NCBI GenBank assembly: GCA_038503035.1
Contig: JAVSML010001065.1
Span: 414,792-478,791 of the forward strand
Length of the DNA: 64,000 nt
Source: Crocodylus rhombifer
Lineage: Eukaryota > Chordata > Crocodylia > Crocodylidae
Reading direction: 5' to 3'
This document shows, one piece after another, positions 57,600 to 64,000 of this stretch. The notes below the pieces were generated by a model. That model had not been told where the DNA came from. It did no database searches and saw only the letters and a program-made list of their open reading frames with translations. The translations under genes and the position numbers were made by a program. Numbering within the stretch: the stretch's first letter is position 1; each line of letters begins with the position of its first letter.

Positions 57600-58015
57600 C
57601 CTAACCTGGAGTGGTCCCTGCACCCTCTACCCACTGCAGCACTCTGGCAGTGGGGGCTGCTGCCTGGCTGTGACCTGCTGCCACCTGCGACAGCATCTGC
57701 CCCCTTGGACCTGTGGTCCCATGGCTGTGTGCCTGCCAGATGAGGACAGGGACCACATGCCCATCTGGTCTGTGGTATGGGCACTGCAGCAGAGCCACTT
57801 GCATCTCTGGGCCAGCTGCCAGTGACCTTCATGTGGCACTGCTGTCAAGTCTTTCCATGCCCCTCCTCTGTCTATCTGGGAAGCTTTCACCTGGAAGATG
57901 TGCTTATTGTGGTGGCCCACTTTGAACTGTTTAAGCATGTCCTCCTGGCCCCAAATGGCCAGGAGGTCAGCCATCTCATCTACCCTCCAGCTGGGCCTGT
58001 CTGGAGGCTGGGCAT
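57600..58015 (-). pseudogene. Myb/SANT-like DNA-binding protein remnant (probable PIF/Harbinger partner), 3' part
   Basis: Minus-strand frame with PSWRVDEMADLLAIWGQEDM, then LKQFKVGHHNKHIFQVKAS, WKDLTAVPHEGHW and QLAQRCKWLC. This follows the Myb/SANT-like (trihelix-type) domain of sauropsid transposon-derived genes: W..DEV.DLLAIWGEE.V, L....RN..VF..IA..L, W.QC..K.KAL. In PIF/Harbinger systems such a protein binds the ends with the transposase; the role is inferred. The usual third helix motif is disrupted, so the domain is decayed. A CR1 lies immediately upstream in the gene's sense. The C-terminal side is GC-rich and unclear. Confidence 0.6.
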
Positions 58016-58625
58016 GCATGGGGTCATGACTGACCACAAGATGAACATGAGCCACCAATGCGATGTCACAGTTGGCAAAGCAAACAAAACCCTGGCTTGC
58101 ATCTATAGATGCTTCTCAGGAAAATCTCAGGATATCATCTTCCTGCTGTACTTGGCCTTGGTGTGGCCGCAGCTGGAGTACTGCATCCAATTCTGGGCTC
58201 TGCCATTCTAAAAGGATTTCGAGAAGCTTGAGAGAGTCCAGAGGAGAGCCACGCACATGATCAGAGGGCAAGAGAATAGGCCTTATGAAGAGAGGCTGAG
58301 AGCCATGGGACTCTTCAGTCTGGAAAAGCACAGACCACCTATGAGTACACAAGGGGAGTTCATCAGGATCTGGGAGAATGTCTGTTCACCAGAGCGCCCC
58401 AAGGAAAAACAGGGACCAATGGTCATAAACTTCTACAAGACCATGTTAGGCTGAACATAAGACAAAATTTCTTTACTGTCTGAGTCCCCAAGACCTGGAA
58501 TAGACTCCCTCCAGATGTGGTTCAGGCACCTACTCTGGACTTATTCAATAAATGCTTGGATGTCTATCTTGCTGGGGTCCTTTGACCCTAGCTGACTTCG
58601 TGCCCTAACATCTATGACTCTATGA
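58016..58625 (+). mobile_element. CR1 LINE, 5'-truncated (copy H) inside the Myb-like frame
   Basis: It begins at the LGVMIDHKMNMS-equivalent segment and gives MTDHKMNMSHQCDVTVGKAN, KTLACIYRCFSGKSQDIIF and [13 protein letters not shown] with a TAA at about 58209. It then continues through RRATHMIRG, ENRPYEERLRAMGLFSLEKH and a decayed C-terminus with several stops. The tail is TCTATGACTCTATGA. It belongs to the subfamily of 6384-7642 and 24058-24373. Confidence 0.93.
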
Positions 58626-58679
58626 ACCCCTTCTTGTCCTGTGCCCCCTAGCCACACACAGGGATTTCCACTTAGGCAT
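58626..58679 (-). pseudogene. Likely N-terminus of the Myb-like protein, separated by the CR1
   Basis: Minus-strand ATG at 58679-58677 begins MPKWKSLCVARGHRTRRG and runs into the CR1 end at 58625. A short basic leader just before a W..DE helix is what related transposon-derived Myb/SANT proteins show, and the Myb-like frame starts directly on the other side of the CR1. Whether the two parts were one exon is an inference. Confidence 0.4.
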
Positions 58680-60344
58680 GATGGGCAGTCTGCCCTTCTC
58701 TGCTGCAGCAGAAAGCTGTTGCTCCAGCAGTCAGCAGGTCTCACCTCTTAAAATGACAGGGGCTTTGGCCTCATTACAGTCCTACTTGCCTATGATCCTA
58801 TAATCCTGTATTTAATCAAAACTTCCTTTGCAAACTATAGTCCATCATTTTCAGAATATTGTTAAGCAGATAACTTATTTATATTTGCAAATATATTCTG
58901 AAAAGTCTACCACTCTTTTTATATGAAGTATTTTGACTAGAAGAGGCATAGAAGATAGAACTGAGAAAAGAGCTCCTGAGTTATCAAGTCCAGTACTAGA
59001 CTATCACAGGCAACCACATTTTTAAAATAACATTCATAACTGTTTCCTCTTTACAAAAGTAAGATGAAGGAAAAACAGGGGTTATGGGAGTCCAACTAAG
59101 AGTCTTCACTGAATATGCACAAAACACTTAGCTATAAATGATGTGACTGGGTTCTGGAGGCTTCTAAAATATAGGACATGGTAAGCACCATGAGAAGGAT
59201 CACAAAACACTTACATGGATATGGCCTTACTCTTGCATGCTATGACCTATTATGGGGGAATACGTTCTAGATGTTACAGCAGGGTGGGGAGGATTCAGAT
59301 TCCGTGCCTGACCTTTGTTACTATCTCATTCCCTGACATATTTAAATTAACTTATTTTTTCTGTGCCTTAGTATACATAATTATTGCCCTTCCCAATCAT
59401 AACTACCTTGTCCCTAGAGCTGGAAAAGCCACATGACAGTTTGTGTGTGAAGTGCATTGGTCTTAACTGTGTGGGAGTAGCTATATCGAACAGTGGACAG
59501 AAAAGTTTATTGGAAAAGTTTGACAGAGCCTGTGGTTGTATTATGAAGAGATCTGAGCAGGGCCTGTTCCTCAGAGTGAGTGTGAGCTCTCCCTTGCACA
59601 TCTGTGATTAAAGGGTACAACTGCACATATACCTGCAGAGTGCCAGTATACTTACATTCAGTGTTAATTTTTTACAAGTTGTGATAGCGGCACTGACAGT
59701 GCACAGATGTCTTCTTGTTATAGTGGTTTTTAGCAGTCAGACAGAAGCTTAGTGGTCCATGGTTACATGGGAATCCTCTGTTAAAGAGTCAAGAGGCTGC
59801 AAAAGAGAGTGAAAGAGTTGTAAAAATGTAGCAAATGTGGTTATTCCTAAGAAGCAGGACCAAGGTTTGATTAGAAAACAAGTGTACAGAGCTTCTGTAC
59901 TATACAGCACATTAAACACTAGTTTTGTCTTAGCAAAGAGGAGGCATTAGCCTCTGCATTACAATTATCGTGAGCCTTATTTCCCGAGTGACATGAACCA
60001 CTTGCAAAGGCAGAATGCAAGCATGTGTAATACAGGCATGTTGGATCATTGTTCAAAGAGAGAATTTATGAATTGGCTTGTATCTTAGCTCTGTATTCCC
60101 TGGCCTGCAGAAATTTAAGTCTGGAATATCTTAACTATTCATTTCCTGATTTTAAGAGGTTTGACTGTCACTGAACTTGATTTTTTGGGCACATGATGGC
60201 ACAGGTAAACTTCACTATTAAGACATTTCTTTATAAAAAAAGAACATTTTTAAAAAGATTTATAGGTAATTTAGATAAACCACAAAGGTTTGCAGTTGAG
60301 GTACTACTGCAACTGGGGGCTTTTCATCAGTAAACCTCAACACA
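58680..60344. other. Gene-free stretch
   Basis: GC-rich to about 58770, probably the remainder of the interrupted element, then AT-rich unique sequence. The complementary frames at 59368-59611 share no domain. Confidence 0.45.
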
Positions 60345-60345
60345 G

Positions 60346-60505
60346 TTTAAACAAGGCATAAATACTGTTATTTCCATTTGACAGGTAAGCAATCTAATGC
60401 CTTACCTATATTCACACAATAGGTTGCTCCCAGTACTGGGACTAGAGAATCCTTATGTTCTTCATCCTAGTTTAATGCTCTTGCTACTAGACCTCCTTCT
60501 TTCAC
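60346..60505 (-). mobile_element. MIR-type SINE (old, minus orientation)
   Basis: CATTTGACAGGTAAGCAATC, CACACAATAGGTTGCTCCCA, GTACTGGGACTAGAGAATCC and TTTAATGCTCTTGCTACTAG follow the reverse complement of the MIR consensus, ending in the tRNA-derived TGCTCT..CACTAGACC region. Confidence 0.65.
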
Positions 60506-60527
60506 ACTTTAATAAAATCATATAAAT

Positions 60528-60960
60528 CATAGAGAAGTAGGGCTGAAAGGGACCTCCAGAGGTCATCTAGTCCAACCTCCTGCCTGAGGCAGGATAATCT
60601 CTATCCAAATCATCCTATACAAATCCATAATGTAAACTTTTCATAAAACTACTGTCAACCCTGACAACACAACCCTGATAACACCCTGACCAGCCAGAGG
60701 CAAAGCAGGGGAACCACAGCAGCCAATACCCCGCTTCTGTAAAAGGTTGTTAATTTAGGCTCAAGAGATCCCAGGTAGAGGATTGTGTCCCCTGCTACGG
60801 TGGAAGGCAAAACCTCCACAATCTGTGCCAATTGAACTAGGAGATCAAATTCCTTCCTGACCCCAAATATGGCAATCGGTCGGACTCTGAGTGGAGGGTT
60901 AAAACCCTCTAGCCAGGAACCTCTGGCTTTAGTCCCAGTAGAAGCACTGGCATACCCCAG
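60528..60960 (-). mobile_element. Old CR1 3' end
   Basis: CATAGAGAAGTAGGGCTGAA, then AGGGACCTCCAGAGGTCATC and TAGTCCAACCTCCTGCC form the standard CR1 3' terminus in antisense. It belongs to an older subfamily than the other copies. Downstream GATCAAATTCCTTCCTGACC near 60843 also occurs in CR1 3' regions. No RT coding sequence remains. Confidence 0.8.
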
Positions 60961-63611
60961 TCAAAAATAAACTCATCACATTTGAAATATTTGGTTTGTG
61001 TGGCAGGCTGATGAGAGGAATCACTTTCTCTGTCTCAGAATCTTGGCAACATTACTAAATGGTGCTTACAGTAACTCTAAGCATTTAAGAAATAGCTGGT
61101 GTGTTTTTCTTTTTCTCTGCTCCCTCCACAGTATTCTCTGAAACAAATAGCCCTGCCTGATGAAATGTTAAGTTCGCTTTCTCCTTCCCACTCCATTAAG
61201 CATTAGCACTTTAGAAGCAATTAATACATTAAAAGTTGTTCCTTGTGGTATGGTATCAGCTTACTGGAGGGTCATATGGTTCTTTAAATATCAAACTGTA
61301 CATTAAGATAGACCCCCTACCAGCCAGCTAGACCACACATTCCTGCTTTGTCAGATATCTCTGCTAGGTGTATGGCCCATGCAGCCTACTGCTTTCTCAC
61401 ACGCTACTTCCTCCCACATGCTACATGGCCATGGCATATACCTTAATTTTAGAAACACAAGACTAGGGGACACTTTCTGAGTCATCAAGTCCACTCTGTC
61501 TATCACAGTCAAGCTTATCAGATAATCCCTTTCATGCATCAAGCCAGTGACAAACATTAATGTTTGTTTCCTCCAGTTAACTAATAATTTCCCATGTGAC
61601 ATTGCATTAGTGATCTGAAGTTCAGATAGATTAGAGCTATTGCATCTATTTTGCTTAGAGGGTCAATTTTATTATTAAAGAAACCAGGTTACTTTTGGAT
61701 GCCAATGTTCCATTTTACCCCATTTTCCATTTACCTCCCTATGTTTAATAACTTTTTTAAGAAACCAAAATAAAACTTCATACACTATTGAGGTCTGATT
61801 AGGGGGTCTGTAGGTACCCGGTTATTTATGCATATTTTAAAGCACATAAAAATCATCTTATAAGCAGGAAGACATTTGACACCTAATGCTAGCAGAACAG
61901 GAACTCTCCTGCATCACACAAGTGTGCACATTTTTTCTGAAGCCATCTTTTCTCCATTGCTACTACTTCATTATTTACCATTCATGTTGTTTTAGTGCTG
62001 AGGTCCATTGGGAACTGCATACTCACGTTGAGGATTTGATGCATAATAAAACTTGATCATGTGTAATAAAACAGTAATGAGGAAAAGTAAGAACAAAGAC
62101 CAATAATCACACCTAAAATAAATTAAAGAAACTTTCATAATGGAGAGAAATATCTCCAAGGGATTAATCCTGTGTGAGAAAACTTAGACATTCTTGCCTT
62201 TTTCTCTGATATTAGTGTCCTATTTTGACATCAACAGCACATCTCTGCTGAGCAGGCTTGCCATTAAGTTTCCTCCAGAAGAAAAAAAGTCAGTGACACA
62301 GCATCTGCCTATATTCTAACCTGTTTCATTTACACATATTCATTCATCATGAAATGAGATGGTTGAACAGGGTATGGGTAGTTCCTTTGGTTAAACACCA
62401 ATGCCTGATTTCAGCAGAGGGGAACTCTCTCATAAGAATCATCTCAGAAGTGAGTCCCAGGCAGAGATCAAACTCTCTGATGGCTTGCAAAGTACATTTA
62501 ATTCCACTCTGAAAAATGGAGCCTGAAGGTCATATATGAGTGCCCGCTAGTGGCACCTGAAAAGCCAACAGTACACAACAGTTAATTATACTGAGTACTT
62601 GGAATAGTTTTCACTTGTCCAAACAACTGATGGAAAAATATTATGGTCACAAAGAAGAGTCCACTCACATGGTTGGAGGATATGGTTGTAACCAATAACA
62701 AGAAGTTATAAAACCAAAATGAAACTAAGAAATAAGATATTTAGCACTTAGTATTTAGCATAAGGGCATATGTAATGGTAAGGTGAATAACAACTTCTGT
62801 TTCTGTTTTCAGTTTTTATTTTTCTTCTTTTTTGTCTCCAATTTGGAGTACTGTAATGCCATGTGCTTCCCATAAATTGTTTTTATGAGACTGTTTGAAC
62901 TGTGACTGTCAAGATGTGCAAAAATTGGTCTGTATGTTATATAAGTTTGGAACTGCTTAAGCTTTTTAATATTCTCATTTAACGTTTGCATCCTTACTGT
63001 GTGTAACGACTCACAACAAAACTGTGTAACTCACCAGCTGCTATACAGCCTCAAGAGGCAGACCACAGAGAGCATGAAACAGGCTATTACATGAAGAACA
63101 TGATTTCTTTTCAAAGTCCCTCCAAGGGATCTTATCATTTTCTGGGGTTGGTTTGTTTGTTGATGAAACTGTCCCAATGTGTAAAATGATAATGGAATCA
63201 ACTTTTTCAATATCAGGATACTAAAGTAGCTGAGTGCTTGTTCCCACTGTAATATGTTTTTTTCTTTCACTTTGTTTAGTAAGTTGACTAAATTTCTTTC
63301 TGAATCTAAAATAGAAATACAGGAAAAGAGTGAGCTTTCAAATCCCAAGTCTTTTAGAGAATTTTAAAATAGCTTAAAAAAACAATTAACTGCCAAGAAG
63401 AGTTCAAAGGGCAGAGAAGTGATTATGTGGGGCAATTATACCAAGCTTAGTCAATATCAAATAAACTCATTTAACATTGATTAGAATCTTAAACAAAGTA
63501 TTCTTAGGGACTGTAACCAGATTCTTTCCTTCACTGGGGCTTACGAGTGCCATACTGCTGGCACCTAAAACAGGTGGAGAATATGTTAGTGTGCCTCTCT
63601 GCTTCCCCAAT
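60961..63611. other. Gene-free AT-rich stretch
   Basis: No gene, RNA or named repeat supported. Short minus-strand frames at 61351-61602 and 62809-62991 lack domains. Confidence 0.5.
63031..63348 (-). other. 105-codon open frame, no recognised function
   Basis: An uninterrupted minus-strand frame in AT-rich DNA. Its translation has no domain, signal peptide or membrane pattern that I recognise, and there are no clear splice sites. Its length is compatible with chance. Confidence 0.2.
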
Positions 63612-63613
63612 TT

Positions 63614-63675
63614 CCTGTAGTCTAGTAAAGCACTTACTTTGGATGTAAGGGAAGCACATTCAAATTGCTTTGGAC
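63614..63675 (+). mobile_element. tRNA-derived SINE head (MIR/CORE-like)
   Basis: TAGTCTAGTAAAGCACTTAC followed by TTTGGATGTAAGGGAAGCAC and ATTCAAAT resembles the tRNA-like head with a decayed A box (TAGTGGTTAGAGC) and B box (GGTTCAAAT). Confidence 0.45.
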
Positions 63676-63884
63676 CCAGATCTGACTACTTCAGACCCCA
63701 ATCTCACATAGTTCAGGGTATGCTTCCTAATTTCTGGCTACAGAATACACAGAGTTAAGCTCTCTCTGTTGACACTGTTCCACTTCAAATAAAATATTTA
63801 AAACACTCCTGGAAACTGGGTCTCTGAGTGGGTTTCATAACTGGCAGGCTCCAGACTTTCAGAAATGGAGTGTGTTTCATCTCT

Positions 63885-63945
63885 GAATAAGCCAGTGGCT
63901 AAGACATATGCATAGGAAGTGGGAAAGCTGGGTTCAGATTATGGG
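63885..63945 (+). mobile_element. Second tRNA-derived SINE head
   Basis: AGCCAGTGGCTAAGACATAT and GGAAGTGGGAAAGCTGGGTTCAGAT show the same spacing of A-box-like and B-box-like words. Only about 60 bp are recognisable. Confidence 0.4.
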
Positions 63946-64000
63946 GGAAATTTAAACCCATGGGGGAGAACTCTAACTTCTGAATATAAAAAGTGGAAAA

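Noticed and set aside
1..64000. tRNA, rRNA, CRISPR, operon or bacterial defence-type system
   Set aside because: No cloverleaf with intact A and B boxes, no direct-repeat spacer array and no co-directional gene cluster is visible; the sequence is vertebrate non-coding DNA.

Overview
This window reads as non-coding DNA from a sauropsid genome, most probably a crocodilian (turtle is the main alternative). The evidence is the dominance of CR1 LINEs with tandem octamer-type 3' ends (CTATGAAA, TCTATGAAA and TCTATGAATC variants), ancient MIR/CORE SINE remnants, a Penelope-like fragment, and many palindromic GC-rich DNA-transposon derivatives in an AT-rich background. I found no convincing host exon, tRNA, rRNA, CRISPR array or bacterial-type gene. 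Almost every long open frame is transposon protein, GC-rich repeat, or what chance would give.

Layout. 1-6.4 kb: unique AT-rich DNA, a hAT-like GC-rich element running into an assembly gap (2041-2284), and a small MITE candidate (5580-5882). 6.38-7.64 kb: a 5'-truncated CR1. 7.6-15.4 kb: mostly unique, with a foldback element related to one near 19 kb and a ~300 bp direct duplication (13298-13600 and 14849-15140). 15422-16620: a probable solo LTR with a 5-bp target duplication (TAAGG), carrying an internal minisatellite. 17.4-20.5 kb: a Penelope-like RT fragment, a 473-bp foldback transposon with a 9-bp target repeat, and a Harbinger-like MITE. 21.7-26.2 kb: foldback and palindrome repeats plus a CR1 tail. 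28.3-28.8 kb: one arm of the hAT foldback family. 32.2-34.6 kb: a MIR and a compound cluster of Harbinger-like MITEs with a tandemly amplified hairpin core. 35.2-35.9 kb: CR1. 38.5-38.9 kb: L2-like RT fragment. 41.4-44.4 kb: long antisense CR1 with endonuclease and RT. 45.0-50.5 kb: three CR1s nested inside one another. 50.8-53.5 kb: a second, non-CR1 LINE interrupted by a hAT foldback element and a Tigger-like MITE. 53.6-54.4 kb: CR1. 57.2-58.8 kb: a Myb/SANT-like reading frame, probably from a PIF/Harbinger element, split by a CR1. 60-64 kb: old CR1 and MIR remnants.

The window therefore has no operon or pathway. What it offers is a layered insertion history: ancient LINEs and SINEs, then DNA transposons, then younger CR1 copies. 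Several junctions are clear enough to reconstruct the pre-insertion site by eye. All family names rest on recognised motifs and termini, not on a database search.
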